Shown here one piece after another: positions 15,601-25,097 of a stretch of DNA of 64,000 bases (the first letter of the stretch is position 1; every line of letters begins with the position of its first letter). The translations under genes and the position numbers were made by a program. The stretch comes from Blastococcus sp. MG754426 (lineage in GTDB: Bacteria; Actinomycetota; Actinomycetes; Mycobacteriales; Geodermatophilaceae): positions 62,001-126,000 of the forward strand of contig NZ_SSXC01000003.1 of the NCBI RefSeq assembly GCF_021699055.1. Reading direction: 5' to 3'. The notes below the pieces were generated by a model. It searched no databases, was not told where the DNA came from, and was given only the letters and a program-made list of their open reading frames with translations.

Positions 15601-16530
15601 TCAGGCGGGGCGGGCGGCCAGCGCCGCGGCGATCCGGCCGGCGAGCTCGGCGTTGCGCAGCACCAGGCGCACGTTCACCTCGAGCGTCGCGCCTCCGCTC
15701 GCCCGGTGCAGGTGGTCGAGCACGAAGGGCGTCACGTCCTTGCCGCGCACCCCGGCCGCACCCGCCGCGGCCAGGGCGTCGGCGATGACCCGGTCGTGCA
15801 GCTCCCGGTCCAGCTGCTGGTCGGCCGGCAGCGGGTTGGCCACCACCACCGCCCCCGGCGCCAGTCCGCGGCGGGCGGCGAAGACCGCGGCGGCCTGCTC
15901 GGCGTCGGCGACCGACCAGTCCACCGCCGAGCCCGAGTCGGCGACGTAGAAGCCGGGGAAGGTGGTGGTCCCGTAGCCGACCACGGTCACCGACAGCGAC
16001 TCCAGCCGCTCGAGGGTCGCGGGGACGTCGAGGATCGACTTCACCCCCGCGCAGACCACCACCAGCGAGGTGCGGGAGAGCGCGGTCAGGTCGGCGGACT
16101 CGTCGAAGGTCTCGACGGACTCCCGGTGCACCCCGCCCAGGCCGCCGGTGGCGAAGACCGCCACCCCGGCCGCCTCGGCCAGCAGCGCGGTGCTGGACAC
16201 GGTCGTCGCGCCGCTCATCCCGAGCGCGGCGGCAACGGGCAGGTCGCGGACGCCCAGCTTCGCCAGGTCGGGGTCCGCGCAGACCCGGTCGACCTGCTCG
16301 GCGGTGAGCCCGACGTGCGGGGTGCCGTCGAGCACGGCGATGGTGGCCGGGACGGCGCCGCCGGCCCGCACCGCGGCCTCGACCTCGTCGGCGGCCGCCC
16401 GGTTGTCGGGCCGCGGGAGGCCGTGGGCGAGCAGGGTGCTCTCCAGGGCGACGACGGGCCGGCCGCCGGCCAGGGCGTCGGCGACCTCGGGGGACAGGAC
16501 CGGGCGGGGGGAGCTGTTCGGGAGCGGCAC
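15601..16530 (-). CDS. psuG: Pseudouridine-5'-phosphate glycosidase
   Basis: A 309-residue protein, close to the E. coli PsuG length. Family hallmarks include VVALESTLLAHGLPRPDN, AVLDGTPHVGLT, FATGGLGGVHRESVETFDES, VVCAGVKSILDVPATLERLE and FPGFYVADSG. It cleaves the C-C glycosidic bond of pseudouridine 5'-phosphate, allowing reuse of pseudouridine from RNA turnover. GTG 16530 is preferred over the more upstream ATG because CATGAT lies 6 bases before it and conserved sequence starts soon after. It is first in the psuG-psuK operon. No nucleoside transporter gene is adjacent. Confidence 0.93.
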   Translation of the reverse strand: MPLPNSSPRPVLSPEVADALAGGRPVVALESTLLAHGLPRPDNRAAADEVEAAVRAGGAVPATIAVLDGTPHVGLTAEQVDRVCADPDLAKLGVRDLPVAAALGMSGATTVSSTALLAEAAGVAVFATGGLGGVHRESVETFDESADLTALSRTSLVVVCAGVKSILDVPATLERLESLSVTVVGYGTTTFPGFYVADSGSAVDWSVADAEQAAAVFAARRGLAPGAVVVANPLPADQQLDRELHDRVIADALAAAGAAGVRGKDVTPFVLDHLHRASGGATLEVNVRLVLRNAELAGRIAAALAARPA

Positions 16531-16610
16531 CCTGTCATCATGGTCGGCGGGTACGGGAGCACCGCGGTGCACCCCGCCGCACCACTCGACCGTCGAGCAG
16601 GGAGCGCCTC

Positions 16611-16841
16611 ATGAGCAGCAGCGACATCCTCGAGCGGCCGGACGTCCGCGACTCCGACACCGGCAACGCCAACGAGGTCTTCCACTACGTCAAGAAGAAC
16701 AAGATCGCCGAGAGCGCCGTCATGGGCACCCTCGTCGAGGCGCTGTGCGGCGAGGTCTTCCCCGTGACGAAGAGCCCGAAGCCCGGCAGCCCGGTGTGCC
16801 CGGCCTGCAAGGAGGTCTACGAGCAGCTCCGCAAGGACTGA
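16611..16841 (+). CDS. DUF3039 zinc-ribbon-like small protein
   Basis: A 76-residue protein. NEVFHYVKKNKIAESAVMGT, then LVEALCGEVFPVTKSPKPGS and PVCPACKEVYEQLR match the actinobacterial DUF3039 family. One Cys in LCGEV and the C-P-A-C pair could bind metal. GGGAGCGCCTC precedes ATG. The function is unknown. It is divergent from psuG (80-base gap) and converges on the BrkB-like gene. Confidence 0.88.
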   Translation: MSSSDILERPDVRDSDTGNANEVFHYVKKNKIAESAVMGTLVEALCGEVFPVTKSPKPGSPVCPACKEVYEQLRKD

Positions 16842-16851
16842 GTGCCCGGCC

Positions 16852-17910
16852 TCACCGCAGGCCGAGCCGGCGGGCCTCCTCGTCGATCTTCGCCTGCCGC
16901 CGTTCGCGCCGGCGCCGCTCGTGGCGGCGCAGGGGTGCGGGCCAGCGCGACTGGATGGTCGCGTTGAACTCCGCGCCGAGGAGGACCGCCATCCCGAAGA
17001 AGAAGCAGAACAGCAGCGCGCCGATCGGTGCCGCGAGGGCCCCGTAGGGCAGGGCCACGGTCAGGATGTCGCTGACGTAGGCGCGCAGCAGCAGGGCGGC
17101 CACCAGGAAGAAGCCGAGGCTCAGCACCGCGCCGGGCAGCTGCCGCCGCCACGGCAGCCGGTGCGGCAGCACGACGTGGAAGAAGCTGGTCAGCGCCAGG
17201 AGCAGCCCGATGACCACGATCGGCCAGTAGACGGCGTTGATGAGCATGTCCGTCGTGCCCCGCCAGTCCGGGGGGACCAGCGCGACCAGCCTGCCGCGCC
17301 CGAGCACGAGCAGCGGCAGCGTGAGCACCGCCAGCAGCAGCCCGACGACGAAGAGCCACAGCGCCTTGAGCCGGGTGCGGATCGGGCCGCGGACGTCGCG
17401 CTGGTCGTAGGCGATGACGATCGTGTTCATGAAGGTGGCCGTGGCCGACGAGCCTGCCCACAGGGAGAGCAGGAAACCGACGCTGACCAGCTCCAGCCGC
17501 CCCGAGCCGAGGATGTCGGCCAGCGTCGGGCGGACCAGGTCGTCGACGACGTCGGCGGTGAGCACCTGCGCGGAGGCCTCGAGCAGCTGCTCCTCGATCT
17601 GGGCGACGGCGTCCGCGCCGATCAGCGAGCCCAGGTAGCCCAGCGAGCCCAGCAGGCCGATGAGCAGCGGCGGCACCGAGAGGATCTGCCAGAACGCCGC
17701 CTCGGCGGACAGCCCGATGATGCGGTCCTGCCACGCCTTGGCCAGCGTGCGGCCGAGCACCTGCAGGGGCACCCGCAGCACCGCCGGCCACCGGCGCACC
17801 CGGGAAGGGCGCGGCACGTCGGCCCGCGTGGACCCCGCCGTCCCGGCACGGTCAGCGGGCTCGTCCGCACCGACCCCGGCGGGCGAGCCGCTGGGGAGGA
17901 CGGCGCTCAC
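16852..17910 (-). CDS. YihY/BrkB-family inner-membrane protein
   Basis: A 352-residue polytopic protein. After a charged N-terminus, QDRIIGLSAEAAFWQILSVP begins the YihY/virulence factor BrkB domain, with about six transmembrane helices (including LLIGLLGSLGYLGSLI, LVSVGFLLSLWAGSSA, ALWLFVVGLLLAVLTL and LPYGALAAPIGALLFCFFFG). The C-terminus is strongly basic. The family was once called ribonuclease BN, wrongly. A transport or envelope role is likely. GTG 17910 was chosen as the first start that avoids an upstream low-complexity extension. Confidence 0.85.
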   Translation of the reverse strand: MSAVLPSGSPAGVGADEPADRAGTAGSTRADVPRPSRVRRWPAVLRVPLQVLGRTLAKAWQDRIIGLSAEAAFWQILSVPPLLIGLLGSLGYLGSLIGADAVAQIEEQLLEASAQVLTADVVDDLVRPTLADILGSGRLELVSVGFLLSLWAGSSATATFMNTIVIAYDQRDVRGPIRTRLKALWLFVVGLLLAVLTLPLLVLGRGRLVALVPPDWRGTTDMLINAVYWPIVVIGLLLALTSFFHVVLPHRLPWRRQLPGAVLSLGFFLVAALLLRAYVSDILTVALPYGALAAPIGALLFCFFFGMAVLLGAEFNATIQSRWPAPLRRHERRRRERRQAKIDEEARRLGLR

Positions 17911-17942
17911 CTGCCCAGTGTGCACGCCAGGGCGTCCACCGA

Positions 17943-17974
17943 CCGGTGGGGTGCCGGGTGCGGCACCCCACCGG
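17943..17974 (-). terminator. Hairpin terminator after the VanW gene
   Basis: A perfect 13-bp inverted repeat (arms 17943-17955 and 17962-17974) with a 6-base loop lies 20 bases past the VanW stop. It separates the VanW gene from the BrkB-like gene on the same strand. Confidence 0.7.
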
Positions 17975-17993
17975 GGCGGGTCGGGACGGGACG

Positions 17994-20318
17994 TCAGGCC
18001 GCCCGGGCGCGCGACGGGCGCCGGCCGCCCGGCGCCGGGGCGCCGCCCGGGGCGGTGCCCTCGGGTCCTGGCGCCGGCGGTTCCACCGGCACGCAGTTGA
18101 TCACCGGCTCGGCGGCGTAGCGGGTGCGGAAGTCCTCGCGCCTGATCTCCGCGCCGGTCCCGAGATCGCGGAAGACCCGGGTGACCGTGATGTCGAAGCC
18201 GGTCGATCCCGCCTGCGGCTCGCAGGTCGGGCTGTCGGGCTTGTCCTGCACGACCGGCTGGCGGATGTTGTAGCGCTCGCTGCTGATCGACTGGATCTCG
18301 TAGCGCTTGGTCCCGTAGAAGGTGACCGTGATCGTGCCGGGGGTCCACGCGGTGTCCACGTAGACGCCGGTGTCGCCGTCGTTGCGCCACTTCAGGTCGA
18401 TCGAGTCGTAGTAGACCGTCGCCTCGCGGCCGGCCGGGTAGCGGCTGATGTAGTAGCTGTGCGGCTTGTGGAAGACGTCCTCGAGGCCGGCGAAGAAGAC
18501 GGCGTTGAACATCGTCGTGGCGAACTGGCTGATGCCGCCGCCCACGGCGGTGGTGAACTCGCCGTTGTTGATGACGCCGGCCTCCACGTAACCCTGCGCG
18601 AGGCCGCGGGGCCCGGTGAAGCCGTTCAGGCTGAAGGTCTCCCCGGGCATGATGATCGCCCCGTCGACCTCCTCGGCGACCACCCGGATGTTCGTGCCGC
18701 TCGCGGGGTTGCCGATGTTGGTGGTGAAGCTGGAGATCTCCTCCCGGATGCCGAGGGCCTCGGCCTCCTGGGTGGTGAACTCCGCCGGCACGGGCCCCAG
18801 CTCGGCGGTGACGGTCCGCGGCGCCTGCTCGGTCAGCACGGGCAGCAGCTGCTCGGCCAAGCGGGCCGGCGCGATGCCGGTGCCGTCGACCGACGGGACG
18901 ACGCTCACCGTGTCGCCGGACACCTCGAACGTGGCGTCCTGGGCCGGGGTGCCGAACTCGGAGAGCTCGTCGCCGAGGCCCGTCCCCAGCGCCTCGGGGT
19001 CGAGCCCGACGGCCAGTTCGCCGTCGTCCTGGGGCGTGAAGGTGAGGGAGCCGGCGATGGCGGTCACCGGGACCTCGACGGAGGTGGCGCCGTCCTGGCT
19101 CACGACCTGCACCGGTGCCGACAGCGCCGGGGTCACGGTCTCCTCGAGGACGCGGGTGGCCTCCTCGGCGTCGACGCGCACCGGGTCCACGTCCACGGGC
19201 AGCTCGATCGGCGTGCTCGGGTCACCGCCGGAGGCCAGCGCCTCGGTGATCGCCTCGGCCGCACCCTCGCGGTCCAGCGTCCGGCCGTCCACCGGCTCCA
19301 CGACGGCGGGCGTGGTGCCCTCGATCGCGATGGTCGCGTCCTGCGGGGCCCGGTCGACCTGGGCGGCGATGCCCTCGATCTGGGCCTGCAGCGCGGTCTC
19401 CTCCCCGGTGATCACCGGCTCGACCTCCCGGTCGGAGAAGAGGGTGACCAGGCGGGTCCACGGGTTGAGCGGCTGCTCCTCGGCGGCGTCCACCGTGGCG
19501 GGGACGTCGAGGGTGATGCCGGCCGTGGCGGGGGAGAGGGTCCCCGTCACGTCGGCGGCGGTCACCGGGTGGTCGGCGACCACGCGGGGGGCGAGGCGCT
19601 CCTCGAGCCGCTGCGCGGCCGACGCGGGCGCCAGCCCGCCGACGTCGACACCCGCCACGACCGTGTTGCGGGGGACCTCGCCGGAGGCCACCAGCAGGTC
19701 GGCGCCGTAGAGGACGGCCAGGGCGGCGAGGACGCCGGCCGGCACCAGCGCCGCGCGACGGCGCCACCAGGGCCCGCGGGGCCCCTCCGTGCCGCCGTCG
19801 CCGGTGGGCGGGCCGTCGGCACCCCCGTTCCCGGGGCTGCGGGCCGCGAGGGATGCGCCCTGGTCCACGGGCACCGTGGGCAGGACGTCGCCGTCCTCCG
19901 CCGGGAGGGCGGTGGTGCGGTCGTCCACCGGCGGGATGACGGCGGTGCCCGCGGGGTCCTCCTCGCGGGAGGCGTCCCGGCCGGGCTCGGTGCCGGTGCT
20001 GCCCGCCTGCTGGACCGGAGCGGCCTCGGCGGAGGCGTCATGGGCGGCGGTGGTGCCGGAGGGAGCGGTTCCGGGGGAGCCGGCCTCGGTGGGCCCGGTC
20101 TCGGTGGGCCCGGTCTCGGTGGGCCCGGTCTCGGCAGAGCTGGTCCCGGCGGTGGCCGGTGCGGCGGGGGCACCGCGCTGCCAGTCACGGCCCACGGGCC
20201 GGGTGTCGTCCGGAGCGGCCTCGTACGCCGGCGTCTGACCGGTCGGCGGCGGGGGGCCGTCCCCGCCGTCAGGACGCATGCGCACCGTCTCGTCGGGCGC
20301 GGGGTGGTGCTGGGACAT
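17994..20318 (-). CDS. VanW-family membrane-anchored protein with peptidoglycan-binding repeats
   Basis: A 774-residue protein. Residues 1-180 are disordered and rich in Pro, Gly and Thr, with a TETGP repeat. A transmembrane helix follows (ALVPAGVLAALAVLYGADLLV). Then come extracellular beta-rich repeats with ITLDVPATVDA- and GRTLDREGAAEAI-like segments, typical of YoaR/PGBD4 domains. The C-terminal VanW domain has MPGETFSLNGFTGPRGLAQG, GGGISQFATTMFNAVFFAG and HKPHSYYISRYPAGREATV. It probably acts at the cell wall. ATG 20318 has GGAGG 8 bases upstream; ATG 20435 in frame would add 39 residues. Confidence 0.88.
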   Translation of the reverse strand: MSQHHPAPDETVRMRPDGGDGPPPPTGQTPAYEAAPDDTRPVGRDWQRGAPAAPATAGTSSAETGPTETGPTETGPTEAGSPGTAPSGTTAAHDASAEAAPVQQAGSTGTEPGRDASREEDPAGTAVIPPVDDRTTALPAEDGDVLPTVPVDQGASLAARSPGNGGADGPPTGDGGTEGPRGPWWRRRAALVPAGVLAALAVLYGADLLVASGEVPRNTVVAGVDVGGLAPASAAQRLEERLAPRVVADHPVTAADVTGTLSPATAGITLDVPATVDAAEEQPLNPWTRLVTLFSDREVEPVITGEETALQAQIEGIAAQVDRAPQDATIAIEGTTPAVVEPVDGRTLDREGAAEAITEALASGGDPSTPIELPVDVDPVRVDAEEATRVLEETVTPALSAPVQVVSQDGATSVEVPVTAIAGSLTFTPQDDGELAVGLDPEALGTGLGDELSEFGTPAQDATFEVSGDTVSVVPSVDGTGIAPARLAEQLLPVLTEQAPRTVTAELGPVPAEFTTQEAEALGIREEISSFTTNIGNPASGTNIRVVAEEVDGAIIMPGETFSLNGFTGPRGLAQGYVEAGVINNGEFTTAVGGGISQFATTMFNAVFFAGLEDVFHKPHSYYISRYPAGREATVYYDSIDLKWRNDGDTGVYVDTAWTPGTITVTFYGTKRYEIQSISSERYNIRQPVVQDKPDSPTCEPQAGSTGFDITVTRVFRDLGTGAEIRREDFRTRYAAEPVINCVPVEPPAPGPEGTAPGGAPAPGGRRPSRARAA
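20086..20130 (-). repeat. Three tandem 15-bp repeats coding TETGP units
   Basis: The unit tcggtgggcccggtc occurs three times without change at 20086-20100, 20101-20115 and 20116-20130. On the coding strand it gives the pentapeptide T-E-T-G-P in the disordered N-terminus of the VanW protein. The perfect identity suggests recent slippage. Confidence 0.9.
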
Positions 20319-20460
20319 GGGGGTTTCCTCCGGTCGCCGCCGACCGGGGCTCCCCGGAGACGACGGAGCCGCCGGCCCGGCGCCCGCACGAGGCGGGACG
20401 TCGGACGCGGCGGCGTCGTCGGGTGAGGCGGTCATCGCGGGCGCGACGATAGCGCCTCTC

Positions 20461-20685
20461 TCACGCAGTTACGCGCTGCTCGCCCTCAGTGTCGATGATG
20501 TCGACGGCGATGTCACGCAGCTTGCCCTCGTACTCGCGGGCGTGGTGTCCGCAGAACACGAGGTCGCTGCCGTTGGCGAGCACGACACGGACCTTGGCAA
20601 GTGCGCCGCAGCGGTCGCAGTGGAAGGGCACGACCAGGTCGTCGGCGGCGGGGGTCGTCGTCAGCGTCTGGGTCATCTGGGTCAT
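20461..20685 (-). CDS. DUF7455 small metal-ribbon-like protein
   Basis: A 74-residue protein. LVVPFHCDRCGALAKVRVVL holds a C-x-x-C pair, and ANGSDLVFCGHHAREYEGKL holds the Cys-Gly-His-His group. Together these form a likely zinc site. It matches the short actinobacterial family DUF7455, usually found near sigA, as here. ATG 20685 is used (GTG 20688 is adjacent and in frame). No function is known. Confidence 0.85.
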   Translation of the reverse strand: MTQMTQTLTTTPAADDLVVPFHCDRCGALAKVRVVLANGSDLVFCGHHAREYEGKLRDIAVDIIDTEGEQRVTA

Positions 20686-20688
20686 CAC

Positions 20689-21020
20689 TCGCTCTCTACC
20701 GCACGGACCCGCGGCTGCGGATCGGCCTCCTGCACAGCGCCAGGATGGCCCCTCGGATTCCCGTTCCGACCCGGTTCATCCCGGACTCGCCGAAAGAGAT
20801 GAGTCCGTAACACACCGGGTCTGGGTGGAGCGGGTCCAGCAGGGGACGTCACTGGGGTGGAACTGGTGGTGCACGTGCTGGTGATCATCTGCCGGACCGG
20901 TGCTCGACCGGCCCGACCGTGGGTCCGCTGCTGTTCTGACGGGCACCACGCTACGCCGTCTACCCGACAGGTGTCGGCGCACACCGGGTGTCACGCGTTC
21001 GTGACCCTCTTGCGCGACGG
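20689..21020. other. Non-coding stretch downstream of sigA
   Basis: This region lies between the DUF7455 gene and the sigA terminator. No convincing gene or RNA was recognised. It should contain the DUF7455 promoter on the - strand, but no clear -10/-35 pair stands out. Confidence 0.4.
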
Positions 21021-21056
21021 CCGTGGCCGGTGACCCCGGGAGGTCACCGGCCACGG
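21021..21056 (-). terminator. Strong hairpin terminator of sigA
   Basis: A perfect 15-bp stem (21021-21035 with 21042-21056) and a 6-base loop lie 77 bases past the sigA stop. A second, 7-bp hairpin at 21073-21090 lies between it and the gene. Confidence 0.8.
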
Positions 21057-21132
21057 GCGACATGGTGGAACCGGCCCCTCTCCAGGGGCCCGCGCCGGGC
21101 TTGCGAGGCGTGGGGAGGAGAGGGGTCCTTCT

Positions 21133-22473
<1,341 letters not shown>

Positions 22474-22644
22474 TCAGGTTCCTTCCCGTGCTGGGTGCGT
22501 TCCCCGGAGACCGTGTGGCCCGCGGGCAGCGGCTCCGGCCTGCGCTCGAGGGACGTGAGACCCCCGCGTGACCGGCACGGCGTTTGGCCGCGTTCGGGTC
22601 GGGGGATCCCTCCCGGCTGGAGAGCGGCGGGCTGGGGCTCCACC

Positions 22645-22650
22645 ATTGTA
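22645..22650 (-). promoter_or_regulatory. Candidate sigA -10 hexamer
   Basis: TACAAT on the - strand, about 170 bases upstream of the sigA start, is the best -10 match in the gap. No good -35 (TTGACA-like) was found at 16-18 bases. The implied leader is about 165 bases long. Confidence 0.4.
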
Positions 22651-22755
22651 ACGACGTCCCCGGGTGAAACCACCGCCTCGCACCTGGTCCCCTCGCTCCG
22701 AGGGGGCGGGCGGAGGGCCCCGGCCGGGTGGCCGCGCGGGTCCGCTGCCGGGCGG

Positions 22756-23499
22756 TCAGGCCTCGGCGCGCTCGACGGCGGCCAGCGCGGCGCCGACGAT
22801 CCCGGCGTCGTTCTGCAGTTCGGCCGGCACCACCGGGGTGCGCGTGGAGAGCAGCGGCACCCACTTGTGCGCCTTCTTGCTCACACCGCCGCCCACGATG
22901 ATCAGGTCCGGCCAGACGCTGGCCTCCAGGACGTCGAGGTAGCGGTCCACGCGCAGCGCCCAGTCCGGGTAGCTGAGCTCCTCCCGCTCCCGGGCGGCCG
23001 CGGAGGCGCGGCTCTCGCCGTCCTCGCCGTCGACCTGGATGTGCCCGAACTCGGTGTTGGGCACCAGCCGGCCGTCGACGAAGAGCGCGCTGCCGATCCC
23101 CGTGCCGAACGTGAGCATGAGCACGACGCCGTTGCGGTCGCGGCCGGCGCCGTAGCGCATCTCGGCCAGGCCCGCGGCGTCGGCGTCGTTCAGGGTCTCC
23201 ACCGGCCCGGGGATGCGCTCGGCCACCCCCGCGGCGAGGTCGGTGCCCAGCCAGCTCTTGTCGACGTTGGCCGCGGTGTGCGCGACGCCCGACTTGAGCA
23301 CCCCGGGGAAGGTCACGCCGACGCGCTCGGACCAGCCGAACGAGTCCACGATCCGCGCCACGACGTCGAAGACGGGCTCCGGGAGCGAGGGTTGCGGTGT
23401 CTCGATGCGCAGCCTCTCCCCGATGAGCCGTCCCGCGTCCAGGTCGACCAGGCACCCCTTGATGCCGCTGCCGCCGATGTCCACCCCGAAGCCCTGCAC
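22756..23499 (-). CDS. ppgK: Polyphosphate glucokinase
   Basis: A 247-residue ROK-type kinase. GFGVDIGGSGIKGCLVDLD is the phosphate-binding motif, and NDADAAGLAEMRYGAGRDRN, LTFGTGIGSALFVDG and VPNTEFGH are characteristic of polyphosphate glucokinase. It phosphorylates glucose to glucose 6-phosphate with polyphosphate or ATP in the cytoplasm. GTG 23499 is 6 bases after TAGCCT, so a leaderless transcript is predicted. It sits upstream of sigA and divergent from suhB, as in mycobacteria. Confidence 0.95.
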   Translation of the reverse strand: MQGFGVDIGGSGIKGCLVDLDAGRLIGERLRIETPQPSLPEPVFDVVARIVDSFGWSERVGVTFPGVLKSGVAHTAANVDKSWLGTDLAAGVAERIPGPVETLNDADAAGLAEMRYGAGRDRNGVVLMLTFGTGIGSALFVDGRLVPNTEFGHIQVDGEDGESRASAAAREREELSYPDWALRVDRYLDVLEASVWPDLIIVGGGVSKKAHKWVPLLSTRTPVVPAELQNDAGIVGAALAAVERAEA

Positions 23500-23505
23500 G
23501 GCGAC

Positions 23506-23511
23506 AGGCTA
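23506..23511 (-). promoter_or_regulatory. Leaderless -10 of ppgK
   Basis: TAGCCT lies 6 bases before GTG 23499 on the - strand, and no Shine-Dalgarno sequence is present. Confidence 0.55.
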
Positions 23512-23594
23512 GTGGACGGGCCTCCCCGCTCCCGCCGCTCGCGTGCCCGTGGCCGCCCCGACGAGGGGGGCGCCGCTGCGGCAGGATCGGGCGC

Positions 23595-24425
23595 ATGGCA
23601 TCCGCGCGCGCAGCCGTCCCCGCCACCCCCGAGCCGGGCGACCTCCTGGAGGTGGCCGTCGCGGCGGCGCGGGAGGCCGCCGTCCTGGTGGCCCGCGGGC
23701 GCGAGTCCGCCGGGGACCGGGTGAGCACCAAGTCCAGCCCGGTCGACGTCGTCACGGCGGTGGACGCCGCCAGCGAGGAGCTGCTGGTCCGGCGTCTGCT
23801 CGAGGCCCGGCCCGAGGACGGCGTGCTGGGGGAGGAGGGCGCGGCGCGGGAGGGGACCAGCGGCGTCCGGTGGATCGTCGACCCGATCGACGGCACCGTG
23901 AACTTCCTGTACGACATCCCGGCCTACGCCGTCTCCGTGGCCGCCGAGGTCGACGGGGTGGTCCGCGCCGGGGCGGTGCTCAACGTGGCGACGGGGGAGC
24001 TGTTCACGGCGGCCTCCGGGGGTGGCGCGTGGCTGGCGGCGCCGGGGCGGCCGGTGCGCCGGCTCGCGGTGGGCACGCCGCCGTCGCTGGAGCAGACGAT
24101 GGTCGCCACCGGGTTCGGCTACCGCGTGGAGCAGCGGCGGGCGCAGGGGGCGGTCGTGGCGGAGCTCGTGACGCGGGTGCGCGACATCCGGCGGTTCGGC
24201 AGCGCGGCGCTGGACCTGTGCGCGGTGGCCGCCGGGCGGGTCGACGCCTACTTCGAGCTCGACCTCAACCCGTGGGACCACGCCGCGGGCGCGCTGGTGG
24301 CCGCCGAGGCCGGGGCGGTGGTGAGCGGGCTGGACGGCGCCCCGGTGGGGGAGCCGATGGTGATCGCGGTGGCGCCTGCGGTGGCCGGGCCGTTCTCCGC
24401 GCTGGTCTCCGAGCTGCACCGCTGA
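23595..24425 (+). CDS. suhB: Inositol monophosphatase family protein
   Basis: A 276-residue Mg-dependent phosphatase. Metal ligands are visible: the GEEG motif (VLGEEGAAREG), WIVDPIDGTVNFLYDIPAYA with the D-P-I-D-G-T core, and DLNPWDHAAGALVAAEAGA. It removes phosphate from myo-inositol 1-phosphate, needed for mycothiol and phosphatidylinositol, though the family also includes histidinol phosphatases. CAGGAT lies 7 bases upstream of ATG, with no ribosome binding site. It is divergent from ppgK (95 bases) and converges on cei. Confidence 0.93.
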   Translation: MASARAAVPATPEPGDLLEVAVAAAREAAVLVARGRESAGDRVSTKSSPVDVVTAVDAASEELLVRRLLEARPEDGVLGEEGAAREGTSGVRWIVDPIDGTVNFLYDIPAYAVSVAAEVDGVVRAGAVLNVATGELFTAASGGGAWLAAPGRPVRRLAVGTPPSLEQTMVATGFGYRVEQRRAQGAVVAELVTRVRDIRRFGSAALDLCAVAAGRVDAYFELDLNPWDHAAGALVAAEAGAVVSGLDGAPVGEPMVIAVAPAVAGPFSALVSELHR

Positions 24426-24444
24426 GCAGCGGCGAACACCCCGG

Positions 24445-24981
24445 TCAGCAGTCGCTGGGGGCCTCCTCCGGGGCGGTCAGCGCCGCCTCGACCTCCTCGG
24501 GGGGCGCGATGCCGGGGAACTCCGGCCCGAGGACCAGGTCGACGACCGCGGTCGCCCGCGTGTCGGGGTAGTAGCTGACGCCCGGCGCGTAGACCCCGAG
24601 GAAGCGGGCGGCGTCCCGTCCGGGAGAGCCGTGGCGCACCTCGCCGGCGCCCTCGACCACCCGGGTGGTGGGGTCGTTGGCCACCTCGTTGATGGTGAAG
24701 CCGCGGCCGGCGAGCTCGTCGGCCACCTGCTGCGCGAGCCCGCCCTGGTCGGTGGCGTTGAACACCCGCACCGACACCGCGGCCGGGTCCAGCGACGGTG
24801 GCGGCTCCTCCGCGGCGGCGCACTCCTCGGCCGCCTCGGCGCGCCGCTCCTGGTCCTCGCGGAGCACCGTCCACCACACCGCTCCGGCGGCCAGGGCCAG
24901 GACGAGCAGGAAGATCAGCGGGGGCAGCGGACGACGTCCGCTGCGGGGGCGCACCGGAGGCTGGACGGTGCGCTCGGTCAC
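24445..24981 (-). CDS. cei: LytR C-terminal-domain membrane protein (Cei-like)
   Basis: A 178-residue protein. A proline/arginine-rich N-terminus leads to a transmembrane helix (LPPLIFLLVLALAAGAVWW). An extracellular LytR_C domain follows (VSVRVFNATDQGGLAQQVAD, GVYAPGVSYYPDTRATAVVD). The match is to Cei (cell envelope integrity) of mycobacteria, which also lies beside suhB. GAGGAGAACCACC is a good ribosome binding site for GTG 24981. A role in cell-envelope stability is inferred from the family. Confidence 0.85.
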   Translation of the reverse strand: MTERTVQPPVRPRSGRRPLPPLIFLLVLALAAGAVWWTVLREDQERRAEAAEECAAAEEPPPSLDPAAVSVRVFNATDQGGLAQQVADELAGRGFTINEVANDPTTRVVEGAGEVRHGSPGRDAARFLGVYAPGVSYYPDTRATAVVDLVLGPEFPGIAPPEEVEAALTAPEEAPSDC

Positions 24982-25097
24982 GGTGGTTCTCCTCGGCGAG
25001 GACCGGGCAGCCGGGCCGGACCGGCCGGGACGGACGGGACGGCGCCGCGACTGCTGCGGACGGCTGTCGGTTGCGAGCTTAGGGGCGGGCGGCGCGG

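Noticed and set aside
17946-20426. 826-residue open frame opposite the VanW gene
   Set aside because: The - strand VanW domain is unmistakable; the + strand frame is its codon shadow.
20689-21020. Small RNA or small protein gene downstream of sigA
   Set aside because: Open frames here lack start signals and conserved composition, and no promoter-terminator pair could be identified.
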